A stretch of 64,000 nucleotides of DNA from contig NZ_CP159342.1 of the NCBI RefSeq assembly GCF_040499845.1, positions 1,302,001 through 1,366,000 of the forward strand, read 5' to 3'. The stretch's first letter is position 1. The number at the start of each line of letters is the position of its first letter. Below the pieces are notes generated by a model that worked only from the letters and a program-made list of their open reading frames with translations, was not told the origin of the DNA and did not search any database. A program made the translations under genes and the position numbers. Origin of the DNA: Micromonospora sp. CCTCC AA 2012012. Lineage in GTDB: Bacteria > Actinomycetota > Actinomycetes > Mycobacteriales > Micromonosporaceae. Below are positions 55,399 to 63,258 of this stretch, in pieces.

Positions 55399-55884
55399 AT
55401 GACCGAGACCCGTACCGAGAGCTGTCCGGTGCCACCACCCGGCTCCCGGGGCATCGACGAGCTTCTCGCCGCCGCCCGCACCCGGCTGCGCCGGCTCGAC
55501 CCGGAACAGGCACACCTCGCGTACCGCCGGGGCGCGCTGCTGGTCGACATCCGTCCGGCGGGCCAGCGGGCGGCGCACGGCACCGTCCCGGGCGCCCTGA
55601 TCGTGGAGCGCAACGTCCTGGAGTGGCGCTTCGACCCGCGCTGTCCGGCCCGGCTGCCGCAGGCCGTCGACTACGACGTGCCGGTGATCGTCCTGTGCCA
55701 GGAGGGCTACACCTCCTCGCTGGCCGCCGCCGCCCTCCAGGAGATCGGCCTGCACCGGGCCACCGACGTGGTCGGCGGCTTCGTCGCCTGGCGCATCGCC
55801 GGCCTGCCCACCCTCGGCCCCACCCCGCCGCACCGACCCACGCCCGCCGCGCCCCCGGTCACCGCCGGTCGGGCGCCCCGCTGA
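55399..55884 (+). CDS. Rhodanese-like protein
   Basis: A 161-aa single-domain rhodanese. LVDIRPAGQRAAHGTVPGAL and the active-site loop VLCQEGYTSSLAAAAL are present, with the sulfur-accepting Cys. Such proteins carry persulfide sulfur. The N-terminal ~35 residues are helical and precede the fold; a Pro-rich tail ends the protein. AAAGGACCGACG precedes ATG 55399. It probably works with the CDO upstream in sulfur or sulfite metabolism. Confidence 0.85.
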   Translation: MTETRTESCPVPPPGSRGIDELLAAARTRLRRLDPEQAHLAYRRGALLVDIRPAGQRAAHGTVPGALIVERNVLEWRFDPRCPARLPQAVDYDVPVIVLCQEGYTSSLAAAALQEIGLHRATDVVGGFVAWRIAGLPTLGPTPPHRPTPAAPPVTAGRAPR

Positions 55885-55936
55885 CCGTCCCGCCGACCCC
55901 GGCGTGGCGCGCGCGACCGCCAGCTCAGGAGGCTCC

Positions 55937-56527
55937 ATGTCCGTCGTCGCCATCTCCCCGCGCGGATACCGCGCCGGCCGCCCCGACCGGGCGGCGGCAC
56001 CCCGACCGCGCACCGCACCGACCCTGACCATCACCCTCGACCTCGGCCCCGGCGGCCTCACCCCCGGCCTGGCCCGGCTGGTCGAGGTGCTCGGCGACCT
56101 CGCCCGGACCGGCGAGATCCGGGCCGGCCACGTGGTCACGCCGGCGGGGCCCACCGGCCCGTGGCCGCGCGCGGCGGAGCAGCCGCCGGGCCCGGCCGAC
56201 CGCGAGTCCCATGGAGAGGACCCCGATCCGGTACGCGTGCTGGCCGCCTCCCGCGTGGTCCACCAGGGGGCGCGGGAGGTCCCGCTGACCCGGATCGAGT
56301 TCAACCTGCTGCACTTCCTCGCCGCGCACCCGCGCCGGGTCTTCACCCGGACGCAACTGCTCTCCCACGTCTGGGGCTACGAGCACGCGGTGGCCCGCAC
56401 GGTCGACGTGCACGTGCGCCGGCTGCGCGCCAAGTTCGGCGTGGACACCCCCCTGGTGACCACCGTGTACGGCGTCGGTTACCGGCTCGCCGACTCCGCC
56501 CGGGTGGTGGTCGACCCGGATCGGTGA
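55937..56527 (+). CDS. Receiver-less OmpR-type winged-helix regulator (copy 1)
   Basis: A 196-aa DNA-binding protein. The C-terminal ~95 residues form an OmpR/PhoB winged helix (VPLTRIEFNLLHFLAAHPRR, TVDVHVRRLRAKFG, TTVYGVGYRLAD). The N-terminus is not a receiver: it has LTITLDLGPGGLTPGLARLV and no phosphoacceptor Asp. The same layout occurs in the next gene. CAGGAGGCTCC is a strong binding site for ATG 55937. Regulation must come through something other than phosphorylation by a histidine kinase. Confidence 0.82.
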   Translation: MSVVAISPRGYRAGRPDRAAAPRPRTAPTLTITLDLGPGGLTPGLARLVEVLGDLARTGEIRAGHVVTPAGPTGPWPRAAEQPPGPADRESHGEDPDPVRVLAASRVVHQGAREVPLTRIEFNLLHFLAAHPRRVFTRTQLLSHVWGYEHAVARTVDVHVRRLRAKFGVDTPLVTTVYGVGYRLADSARVVVDPDR

Positions 56528-56819
56528 ACCGTCCGACACCGCCCCGGTCCGACCATCGGCCCGGGGCGGAGCCGCGCCCGCCGTCGGCCGCCCGGGGGCA
56601 GGGCGGAACCGGGCGGGCACCCCCCGTATCGGGTCAACTCACCGACTCTGCTGTAATCATCAGGCTTCGTACGCAGAGCGAGCGCGCGGCTCCGATGTGT
56701 TCGTCAATTGTCACATTCATGCAACGCGGCCGCCCCTTGACCCTCGCACAGCCGCCGGGAAGCATCGATGAAGCGGCGTCCCGGGCCGTGGGAGACACCC
56801 GGATCAGCCAAGGAGGACC
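56528..56819. other. Intergenic region between paralogous regulators
   Basis: 292 bp with an AT-richer core at about 56638-56725 (GCTGTAATCATCAGGCTTCG and TCGTCAATTGTCACATTCAT), which probably holds the promoter and control sites of the second regulator. No ORF convincing on codon use. Confidence 0.4.
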
Positions 56820-57428
56820 ATGTCGGTCAGCCCCGCCTCGTCGCGCGCCGGATGGCATACGTCCCAACCCGCGGTCCCCGGTCGTCCCCCCGGCGGCCAG
56901 CGTCGTCCCGCGAACACGGCCGCACCCGTGCTCACGGTGACCCTCTCCATCCCGCTCGCCGCGGAGGAGTCGCTGACCCCGGCGGCCCGCCGACTGCTCG
57001 ACGCCGCCCGCGAGATGCTGGAACGCGGCGAAGGGGTGATCTCCAGCGGCCCGGCCCCGGTGGACCGCCGGCCCGACGCGGTGCCGGTCGGCCGCGCCCC
57101 GTCCCGTCCGCTCGCCCCGACCATCCCGGCCCTGCACATCCTGGCCTCCTCCCGGTCGGTGCTGCGTGACGGCGAGCCGGTGCCGCTGACCCGCCTGGAG
57201 TTCGACCTGCTGCTGCACCTGGTCGCCCACCCCCGCCGGGTCTTCACCCGGTTGCAGCTACTCAACGCCGTCTGGGGCTACGAGCACGCCGGTGTCCGCA
57301 CGGTGGACGTGCACGTACGCCGGCTGCGCGGCAAGGTCGGCGTGGACGTCCCCCTGGTCACCACGGTCTACGGGGTGGGCTACCGGCTCGCCGACGACGC
57401 CCGGGTCACCATCGACCGCACCGGCTGA
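56820..57428 (+). CDS. Receiver-less OmpR-type winged-helix regulator (copy 2)
   Basis: A 202-aa paralogue of the protein encoded at 55937. The winged helix is nearly the same (VPLTRLEFDLLLHLVAHPRR, WGYEHAGVRTVDVHVRRLRG, TTVYGVGYRLADDARV). The N-terminal domain shares LTVTLSIPLAAEESLTPAAR with the strand-then-helix layout of copy 1. CAAGGAGGACC precedes ATG 56820. Two such genes in tandem suggest a recent duplication followed by divergence of the N-terminal half. Confidence 0.82.
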   Translation: MSVSPASSRAGWHTSQPAVPGRPPGGQRRPANTAAPVLTVTLSIPLAAEESLTPAARRLLDAAREMLERGEGVISSGPAPVDRRPDAVPVGRAPSRPLAPTIPALHILASSRSVLRDGEPVPLTRLEFDLLLHLVAHPRRVFTRLQLLNAVWGYEHAGVRTVDVHVRRLRGKVGVDVPLVTTVYGVGYRLADDARVTIDRTG

Positions 57429-57471
57429 CCCCGGGCCCACCCCGCCGGGAGCGCCGACCGGGCCGGCCCGG

Positions 57472-57477
57472 CAGGAT
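57472..57477 (+). promoter_or_regulatory. -10 box of leaderless gene 57484-58113
   Basis: CAGGAT, six nt before GTG 57484. Confidence 0.5.
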
Positions 57478-57483
57478 GGTCGG

Positions 57484-58113
57484 GTGCGCGTCCGTCCGAT
57501 CACCCCCGAGCTGCTCGTGGCCGAGCTGGCCGAGCGGTGTGTCGCCACCGACGTGCCGGGCCGGCTGCGGGTCGCCGTCGACGGCCCACCGGCCGCCCGC
57601 CCCGACGAGCTGGCCGCCGCCCTGGTCGACCCGCTGCGCGCCGCCGGCCGCCCGGCGCTGCACGTCCGGGCCGCCGACTTCCTGCGTCCCGCCTCGGTGC
57701 GGCTGGAACACGGCCGCACCAACTCCGACGCCTACTACGAGAGCTGGATCGACGAGCCGGGGCTGCGCCGGGAGGTGCTGGACCCGGCCGGGCCGGACGG
57801 CTCCGGCCGGCTGCTGCCGTCGCTGTGGGACCCGGTCACCGACCGGGCCAGTCGGGCGGAGTACGTGACGCTGCCTCCGGGCGGGGTGGTCCTGGTCAGT
57901 GGGGGCCTGCTGCTCGGCGGTGGGCTCGTCTTCGACCTCGCCGTCCACCTGGTGCTCACCCCGGCCGCCCTGGCCCGGCGTACCGACCCGGCGTCGGCGT
58001 GGACCCTGCCGGCCTTCGCCCGCTATGCCGACGAGGTCGCCCCGGCCTCCTTCGCCGACGTGGTGGTCCGCGCCGACGACCCCCGGCACCCGGCTCTCGT
58101 CGAGCGGGACTGA
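57484..58113 (+). CDS. Uridine-kinase-like protein with degenerate P-loop
   Basis: A 209-aa protein. Its order of motifs follows the uridine kinase / phosphoribulokinase-like NTPases: LRVAVDGPPAARPDELAAAL, then DFLRPASVRLEHGRTNSDAY and VVLVSGGLLL. The P-loop position, normally G-x4-G-K-[ST], reads GPPAARPDE, with no Lys. ATP binding in the usual way looks impossible, so it may be an inactive relative with a binding or regulatory role. Related actinobacterial proteins are often labelled uridine kinase. Confidence 0.7.
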   Translation: MRVRPITPELLVAELAERCVATDVPGRLRVAVDGPPAARPDELAAALVDPLRAAGRPALHVRAADFLRPASVRLEHGRTNSDAYYESWIDEPGLRREVLDPAGPDGSGRLLPSLWDPVTDRASRAEYVTLPPGGVVLVSGGLLLGGGLVFDLAVHLVLTPAALARRTDPASAWTLPAFARYADEVAPASFADVVVRADDPRHPALVERD

Positions 58114-58320
58114 CCCCGCACGTCGACCGGACGAACCCGCCGGGACCGGTCGAAGACGGGCGGTCGGGCGGCCCGTGGGACGCTCGGGACGGCCGGCGCG
58201 ACGCAAGAGCGCACGAATGCGATGGAAGCTCGCGCAAATCACCGGTTTGATCCTCTGGAGCGACGGGTAATCGCCCGGCTCACAGAGCACGGGTGATCTC
58301 ACCCGCGCCACCCGACCGAA

Positions 58321-58348
58321 GGTCCGGGGCGCATCGTCGCCCCGGACC
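58321..58348 (+). other. Leader hairpin before the TraR/DksA gene
   Basis: A perfect 11-bp stem (GGTCCGGGGCG, 58321-58331 with 58338-58348) and 6-nt loop end 30 nt before ATG 58379. It could end upstream transcription or stabilise the leader. Confidence 0.5.
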
Positions 58349-58378
58349 GGTGTGAGGCCCCACGAAAGGCAGGCAGCG

Positions 58379-58777
58379 ATGCTCGTCCACGACACGGTGA
58401 CCACGGGCCGTTCCCAGGCGGACACCGACCAGATCCGGCAGTCCCTGCAGGCGCGCTACGACGAGCTGACCGCCGAGTACGAGCAGGCGGTCCTGCAGAG
58501 CCAGGTGCTGCGGCTGGTCGAGGTCGGCGACACCGCCGGCGACGACCAGGCCGACAGTGGCACCAAGACCGCCGAGCGGGACACCGCGCAGTCCCTGCTG
58601 CGGACCATCCTGGAGCGGCGCAGCCAGTTCGAGCACGCGCTGACCCGGCTGGACGAGGGCACCTACGGCTTCTGCGAGGGCTGCACCGCGCCGATCCCGG
58701 TCGAGCGGCTGGAGATCTTCCCCTCCGCCACCGCCTGCGTGTCCTGCAAGCAGAACCGGGAGCGGCGGGCGGCCTGA
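58379..58777 (+). CDS. TraR/DksA-type C4 zinc-finger protein
   Basis: A 132-aa protein. A coiled-coil N-terminal half (IRQSLQARYDELTAEYEQAV) leads to a C4 zinc finger (GFCEGCTAPIPVERLEIFPS then ACVSC). This is the DksA/TraR pattern. DksA binds the RNA polymerase secondary channel with ppGpp; actinobacterial members also take part in stress control. The acidic coiled-coil tip is not clear, so polymerase binding is not certain. AGGCAGGCAGCG precedes ATG 58379. Confidence 0.85.
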   Translation: MLVHDTVTTGRSQADTDQIRQSLQARYDELTAEYEQAVLQSQVLRLVEVGDTAGDDQADSGTKTAERDTAQSLLRTILERRSQFEHALTRLDEGTYGFCEGCTAPIPVERLEIFPSATACVSCKQNRERRAA

Positions 58778-58817
58778 GTCGCCCACCGGTCGGTCCCGCA
58801 CCCGGTGGACCCCACCC

Positions 58818-59690
58818 ATGGGTGAGATCAAGGTGGGCACCGCCTCGTGGACCGACCGGACGTTGCTGGACTCCGGCTGGTATCCGCAGAGCGCGGACAC
58901 CCCGGAGAAGCGCCTGGCGTACTACGCCCGGCAGTTCCCACTGGTCGAGGTGGACGCCACCTACTATTCGCCGCCCGCCGAGCGGACGGCGAAGCTCTGG
59001 GTGGACCGCACCCCGCCCGGCTTCACCTTCAACATCAAGGCGTTCAGCCTGCTGACCGGGCACCCGACCCGGGTCGGTGCGCTCTACAAGGACCTGCGCC
59101 CCGACACCGGGAAGAAGAACCTCTACCCGGACGACCTGCCGCCGCAGGCGTACGAGGAGGTCTGGACGCGCTTCCTGTCCGCGCTCGACCCGCTGGTCGA
59201 GGCGGACCGGCTCGGCGTGCTGCTGTTCCAGTTCCCGCCCTGGTTCACCATCAAGCGGGACAACAAGCAGTACCTGCTGGAGGTGGCGCGGCGCTGTGCC
59301 CCGCTGCGCCCGGCCTTCGAGTTCCGGCACGCGTCCTGGTTCGACGGGGACAACCGCGACGAGACGCTCGGCTTCCTGCGCGAGCACGACCTGGCGTACG
59401 TCTGCGTCGACATGCCGCAGGGGCACCGGTCGTCCGTACCCCCGGTGCTGGCGGCCACCGCGGAGCTCGCGGTGGTCCGCTTCCACGGGCACAGCGACAA
59501 GTGGACCAGCAAGGACATCCACGAGAAGTTCGGCTACGACTACTCCGACCGGGAGCTGCGCGACTGGGCGCCGAAGCTGCGCGAGCTGGCCGGCCAGGCC
59601 GCGCAGACCCACGTGCTGATGAACAACTGCTACCGCGATTTCGCGCAGCGCAACGGGGCGACCCTGCGCGGACTGCTCGACGCCGACTGA
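58818..59690 (+). CDS. DUF72 family protein (copy 1)
   Basis: A 290-aa TIM-barrel-like protein of the DUF72 (YecE) family. KVGTASWTDRTLLDSGWYP, FPLVEVDATYYSPPAE, LLFQFPPWF, FEFRHASWF and HGHSDKW are typical. The family is widespread with no settled activity. A second, distant DUF72 gene is at 60377-61207 on the other strand. Start ATG 58818. Confidence 0.85.
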   Translation: MGEIKVGTASWTDRTLLDSGWYPQSADTPEKRLAYYARQFPLVEVDATYYSPPAERTAKLWVDRTPPGFTFNIKAFSLLTGHPTRVGALYKDLRPDTGKKNLYPDDLPPQAYEEVWTRFLSALDPLVEADRLGVLLFQFPPWFTIKRDNKQYLLEVARRCAPLRPAFEFRHASWFDGDNRDETLGFLREHDLAYVCVDMPQGHRSSVPPVLAATAELAVVRFHGHSDKWTSKDIHEKFGYDYSDRELRDWAPKLRELAGQAAQTHVLMNNCYRDFAQRNGATLRGLLDAD

Positions 59691-59708
59691 CGCGGGTTCA
59701 CCCGCGTC
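59689..59708 (+). terminator. Hairpin at the end of DUF72 copy 1
   Basis: A perfect 9-bp stem (GACGCGGGT with ACCCGCGTC) and 2-nt loop overlapping the stop codon. Confidence 0.45.
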
Positions 59709-59804
59709 GGGTGAGGCCGGTTCACCTCTTCGCCGCGCAGCCTGGACGGTGTGTGCGGTCGCCTCGACCGACGCGACCGCGAGCGTGAGACGAGGAGGTG
59801 GGCC

Positions 59805-59999
59805 ATGACGGTGCGGGTGGTGGCGGATGCGCGCCGCGGCGGGGTGCTGCACGTGGTCGGCGGGTCCGACCCTCCCCGGCGCGGGGAGCGGCCCGGTCGG
59901 TTCCGGCCGACCCGGCTCTGGCGGGGGCCCAGCGGGCCGCCGTCCCGCGCCGACGACCGACGCTGGGAAACCGACGCACGGGGGTGGGCAGATGGCTGA
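59805..59999 (+). CDS. Small basic protein upstream of DUF2267
   Basis: A 64-aa protein with no family I recognise. VRVVADARRGGVLHVVGGSD is followed by an Arg/Pro-rich segment (GRFRPTRLWRGPSGPPSRAD). It is a credible gene: GAGGAGGTGGGCC is one of the best ribosome binding sites in the window, and its stop overlaps the DUF2267 start by 8 nt, as in other coupled pairs here. It may be a translational leader for DUF2267. Confidence 0.55.
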   Translation: MTVRVVADARRGGVLHVVGGSDPPRRGERPGRFRPTRLWRGPSGPPSRADDRRWETDARGWADG

Positions 60000-60420
60000 G
60001 CAGCTGATTTCCGCGTTCGAGTCCTCGATGGACAAGACGAACGTGATCCTGAAGGAGATCGAGTCGGCGTACGGCTGGCCGAAGGAGCAGCGCAACCAGT
60101 CGTACGCGGCGTTGCGCACGGTGCTGCACCTGCTGCGCGACCGGATGCCGGTGGCGGAGAGCGCCGAGTTCGCCCAGCAGTTGCCGGTGCTGCTGCGGGG
60201 CATCTACTTCGAGGGCTGGCAGCCGGAGAACGTGCCGATCAAGCTGAACCGGGACGACTTCCTCTACGAGGTCCGGCAGGGCTTCCCGTACGACGTGGAG
60301 GGCGGCCCGCAGCGGGTCGTGCAGGTGGTCCTGGACACCCTGCGCCGGCACGTCACCCAGGGCGAGTGGCAGGACGTCAAGTCGCAGATGCCGCGGGACC
60401 TGGCCCAGCTGATCCCGTGA
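59992..60420 (+). CDS. DUF2267 protein
   Basis: A 142-aa helical protein. SYAALRTVLHLLRDRMPVAE, FAQQLPVLLRGIYFEGW and the C-terminal VVLDTLRRHVTQGEWQDVKS are characteristic of DUF2267, whose function is unknown. It is translationally coupled to the 64-aa protein. It converges on DUF72 copy 2 and overlaps its 3' end by 44 nt. Confidence 0.88.
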   Translation: MAEQLISAFESSMDKTNVILKEIESAYGWPKEQRNQSYAALRTVLHLLRDRMPVAESAEFAQQLPVLLRGIYFEGWQPENVPIKLNRDDFLYEVRQGFPYDVEGGPQRVVQVVLDTLRRHVTQGEWQDVKSQMPRDLAQLIP

Positions 60421-61207
60421 CCGGAACCGACCCGGCCCGTCCCGTCATGGGGCGGGCCGTCGGGGTCCGGGTCACCGGGTGCCCCGCGGCCCGGGCCAGG
60501 CCGCCGAAGGCCACCGCGTCGATGATCGCCGCGCCACCCGGGTCGTTGTTGAAGTAGACGTACGCCGGCTCGGTGTCGGCGAAGGCGTCGGCCAGCCGGT
60601 GCACCCAGGAGGCCAGCGCGGTCCGGCCGTAGCGCGGCCAGGGTCGGGCGCGACCCTCGTGCAGTCGCAGGTAGCCGAAGTCGGTGGTGCGCCACAGCGG
60701 TGTCACCGGTCGGCTCAGTCGGTCCGCCCAGACCAGCGCGGCGCGGCGGCGCTCCAGCACCCGCCGGACCTCGTCCGTCCACCAGGAGGGGTGCCGGGGC
60801 TCCACCGCCACCCGCACCTCGGCGGGGAAGAGTCGCAGGGTGGCGTCCAGGGCGGCGGGGTCGGCCCGCAGGTTCGGTGGGAGCTGGACCAGCACCGGAC
60901 CGAGCTTGTCGCCCAACCCGTCGGCCCGGTCGAGGAAGCGCGCCACCGGCTCGGCCGGTTCGCGCAGCCGCTTGATGTGGGTGAGGTAGCGGCTCATCTT
61001 CACCGCCACCCGGAAGTCGTCGGGGGTGCGGTCCCGCCAGGCGACGAAGGTGTCCCGCTCGGGCAGCCGGTAGAAGGCGTTGTTCACCTCCACCGTGGCG
61101 AACCGCTCGGCGAAGTGCTCCAGCCAGCGCCGCTGCGGCAGCTTCGCCGGATAGAAGCGGTCCCGCCAGTCGCGGTACTGCCAGCCGGAGGTGCCGAGCA
61201 GGATCAT
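60377..61207 (-). CDS. DUF72 family protein (copy 2)
   Basis: A 276-aa DUF72 protein: ILLGTSGWQYRDWRDRFYP, FATVEVNNAFYRLPE, LVQLPPNLRAD, VAVEPRHPSWW and YVYFNNDPGGAAIIDA. The start is ATG 61207, set by a TATGAC box 6 nt upstream; longer starts at 61264 or 61288 would run into the CebR-like operator. The C-terminal ~30 residues are a low-complexity tail overlapping the DUF2267 gene on the opposite strand. Confidence 0.85.
   Translation of the reverse strand: MILLGTSGWQYRDWRDRFYPAKLPQRRWLEHFAERFATVEVNNAFYRLPERDTFVAWRDRTPDDFRVAVKMSRYLTHIKRLREPAEPVARFLDRADGLGDKLGPVLVQLPPNLRADPAALDATLRLFPAEVRVAVEPRHPSWWTDEVRRVLERRRAALVWADRLSRPVTPLWRTTDFGYLRLHEGRARPWPRYGRTALASWVHRLADAFADTEPAYVYFNNDPGGAAIIDAVAFGGLARAAGHPVTRTPTARPMTGRAGSVPVTGSAGPGPAASAT
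60434..60458. terminator. Terminator-like hairpin for the convergent DUF2267/DUF72 pair
   Basis: GGCCCGTCCC and GGGGCGGGCC form a 10-bp stem with one wobble pair and a 5-nt loop, 13 nt after the DUF2267 stop. It lies within the DUF72 C-terminal tail. Confidence 0.45.
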
Positions 61208-61213
61208 CCCCAC

Positions 61214-61219
61214 GTCATA
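61214..61219 (-). promoter_or_regulatory. -10 box of leaderless DUF72 copy 2
   Basis: Minus-strand TATGAC, six nt before ATG 61207. Confidence 0.5.
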
Positions 61220-61265
61220 CCCGGCGGGTGGGCGCTTGACGCCGGGACGGCGGGCTGTCAGCATG

Positions 61266-61279
61266 TGGAAGCGCTCCCA
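61266..61279. promoter_or_regulatory. CebR-like operator upstream of the xylanase gene
   Basis: TGGAAGCGCTCCCA differs at one base from the 14-bp CebR/CelR palindrome TGGGAGCGCTCCCA, the LacI-family site that controls cellulose and xylan enzyme genes in Streptomyces and Thermobifida. It lies 59 nt before the xylanase ATG, where a repressor would block transcription. No CebR gene is in this window. Confidence 0.75.
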
Positions 61280-61338
61280 TCGGTCCACGTCACAGTCTCG
61301 TCACCGCCCGCGGTGACCCCGACGAAGGACAGGACCGC

Positions 61339-62811
61339 ATGCCCCACCCCCACCACACCACCGGCCGCCTCCGCACCGGTCTGCTGGCCAGCGCGCTCGC
61401 CGCCACCACCGCCCTCGCCGTCGGTCTCGGCGTCGTCCACTCCGGGCCCGCCGACGCGGCCACCACCTGGCAGAGCCTCGCCGCCGCCAAGGGGCGCGAC
61501 ATCGGCTTCGCGCTCGACCCGAACCGGCTCTCCGAGACCGCGTACAAGCAGATCGGGGACGCCGAGTTCAACCTGGTCGTCCCGGAGAACGCGATGAAGT
61601 GGGACGCCACCGAGCCCAACCGGGGGCAGTTCAGCTTCGCGCCCGGTGACGCCGTGGTCGGCTACGCCGCCACCGGCGGCAAGAAGGTGTACGGCCACAC
61701 CCTCGCCTGGCACAACCAGCTGCCCGGCTGGGTCTCCGCCCTCTCCGGCCCCGACCTGCTCCAGGCGCTGAAGGACCACATCGCCGGGGTCGCCGGCCAC
61801 TACCGCGGCAAGGTCGTCGCCTGGGACGTGGTCAACGAGGCGTTCGCCGACGGCGGCACCGGCGCCCGCCGGGACAGCGTCTTCCAGCAGCGAATCGGCA
61901 ACGGGTGGATCGAGGAGGCGTTCCGCGCCGCCCGCGCCGCCGACGCGGACGCGAAGCTCTGCATCAACGACTACAGCATCGAGGGCGTCAACGCGAAGAG
62001 CACCGCGATCTGGAACCTGGTCAAGGACTTCAAGGCCCGTGGCGTACCGATCGACTGCGTCGGCTTCCAGTCCCACCTGATCGTCGGGCAGGTGCCCGGC
62101 GACTTCCAGGCCAACCTGCAACGCTTCGCCGACCTCGGGGTCGACGTGCGGGTCACCGAACTGGACATCCGGATGCCCACCCCGGCCACCGCCGCCAACC
62201 TGACCGCCCAGGCCGCCGACTACAAGCGGGTCGTCGCGACCTGCCTCGCGGTGAGCCGCTGCGTCGGGGTCACCACCTGGGGCATCACCGACCGGTACTC
62301 GTGGATCCCGGGCGTCTTCCCCGGCCAGGGGGCGGCCCTGGTCTGGGACGACAACTACCGGCCCAAGCCGGCGTACCAGGCGGTGACCGAGGCGCTCGGC
62401 GGCGTCGCCACCCCGCCCAGCACCCCGAACACCTCCCCGTCGCCGACCACGCCCGGACCGGTCCCGACCACGCCCACCCCGCCCCCGCCGACCGGTGGCT
62501 GCACCGTGACGTACGTGCCGAACTCCTGGAACAACGGCTTCACCGCCGACGTGCGGGTCCGCAACGACGCCACGACGGCGGTCGACGGCTGGACCGTCGG
62601 GTTCGCCTTCACCGCCGGCCAGCGGGTGACCAACGGGTGGAATGCCACCGTCACCCAGGCCGGCGCCCAGGTCACCGCCCGCAACGCGAGCTGGAACGCC
62701 GCCGTCCCGGCCGGCGGCACGGTCAGCTTCGGCTTCCAGGGCACCCACACCGGCGCCAACCCGTCCCCGTCCGTCTTCACCCTCAACGGCGTGACCTGCC
62801 GCAACGGCTGA
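61339..62811 (+). CDS. Secreted GH10 endo-xylanase with CBM2
   Basis: A 490-aa secreted enzyme. Residues 1-40 form a signal peptide ([20 protein letters not shown], cleavage after ADA). The GH10 domain (about 41-355) has acid/base Glu167 in WDVVNEAFA and nucleophile Glu274 in VTELDIRM. A Pro/Thr linker (356-387) leads to a CBM2 domain (388-490) with Cys388 and a late Cys forming the usual bridge and WNNGF/WNATV/WNAAV aromatic positions. It cleaves xylan internally; CBM2 binds cellulose or xylan. GAAGGACAGGACC precedes ATG 61339. Confidence 0.96.
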   Translation: MPHPHHTTGRLRTGLLASALAATTALAVGLGVVHSGPADAATTWQSLAAAKGRDIGFALDPNRLSETAYKQIGDAEFNLVVPENAMKWDATEPNRGQFSFAPGDAVVGYAATGGKKVYGHTLAWHNQLPGWVSALSGPDLLQALKDHIAGVAGHYRGKVVAWDVVNEAFADGGTGARRDSVFQQRIGNGWIEEAFRAARAADADAKLCINDYSIEGVNAKSTAIWNLVKDFKARGVPIDCVGFQSHLIVGQVPGDFQANLQRFADLGVDVRVTELDIRMPTPATAANLTAQAADYKRVVATCLAVSRCVGVTTWGITDRYSWIPGVFPGQGAALVWDDNYRPKPAYQAVTEALGGVATPPSTPNTSPSPTTPGPVPTTPTPPPPTGGCTVTYVPNSWNNGFTADVRVRNDATTAVDGWTVGFAFTAGQRVTNGWNATVTQAGAQVTARNASWNAAVPAGGTVSFGFQGTHTGANPSPSVFTLNGVTCRNG

Positions 62812-62817
62812 CCTCAG

Positions 62818-62855
62818 GCGGGCCCCGGCGAACCGTCCGCGTCGCCGGGGCCCGC
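62818..62855 (+). terminator. Terminator of the xylanase gene
   Basis: A perfect 14-bp stem (GCGGGCCCCGGCGA with TCGCCGGGGCCCGC) and 10-nt loop, 6 nt after the xylanase stop. It separates the xylanase from the repeat-peptide operon. Confidence 0.8.
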
Positions 62856-62859
62856 CGTC

Positions 62860-62875
62860 TACGGTGGGTTAGAAG
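62860..62875 (+). promoter_or_regulatory. Candidate promoter of the repeat-peptide operon
   Basis: TACGGT (62860-62865) or TAGAAG (62870-62875) could serve as -10 box, giving a leader of about 70-80 nt that carries GAGGGAGC before ATG 62952. The placement right after a terminator supports an independent unit. Confidence 0.4.
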
Positions 62876-62951
62876 ATCGCGCGTGGGGTACCACCCGCTG
62901 CACGACGAACCCCGACGCACGGCGGGGCGGCACACCCGAGGGAGCACACCC

Positions 62952-63257
62952 ATGGCACTCAATGACGACGACATGCAGACCACCAGCGGCGGCGGCCTCG
63001 AAGGCCCGGCCGACGGTGGGGCGACCCCGGGCCACCAGGACGGCGGCGCGGACGGTGGCGCCGAGGGCCCGGCCGACGGTGGGGCGACCCCGGGCCACCA
63101 GGACGGCGGCGCGGACGGTGGCGCCGAGGGCCCGGCCGACGGTGGCGCGACGCCCGGTCAGCAGGACGGCGGTGCCGACGGTGGCGCCGAGGGTCCCGCC
63201 GACGGTGGCGCGACCCCGGGCCAGCAGGACGGCGGCGCCGACGGCAGCGCGAGCTGA
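62952..63257 (+). CDS. Repeat peptide, candidate precursor of a modified (RiPP-like) peptide
   Basis: A 101-aa protein. Residues 1-16 (MALNDDDMQTTSGGGL) look like a short leader ending near a Gly triplet. Residues 17-100 are four copies of a 21-aa unit that reads EGPADGGATPGHQDGGADGG plus A. Copies 1-2 have His at position 12, copies 3-4 have Gln. Copy 4 has one Gly-to-Ser change. There is no signal peptide, Cys or membrane segment, and the core is Asp- and Gly-rich. GAGGGAGCACACCC precedes ATG 62952. The hydroxylase gene starts 1 nt after the stop. I know of no named family for it; a structural or metal-binding protein is the alternative to a RiPP precursor. Confidence 0.7.
   Translation: MALNDDDMQTTSGGGLEGPADGGATPGHQDGGADGGAEGPADGGATPGHQDGGADGGAEGPADGGATPGQQDGGADGGAEGPADGGATPGQQDGGADGSAS
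63000..63251 (+). repeat. Four 63-bp coding repeats
   Basis: Units start at 63000, 63063, 63126 and 63189. Units 1 and 2 differ at one base. Units 2 and 3 differ at seven codons, six of them silent. Units 3 and 4 differ at nine codons, eight silent. The amino-acid repeat is therefore better kept than the DNA. Confidence 0.9.
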
Positions 63258-63258
63258 C

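Noticed and set aside
63000..63251. CRISPR-like array
   Set aside because: The 63-bp units are contiguous, in frame, with no unique spacers. It is a coding repeat.
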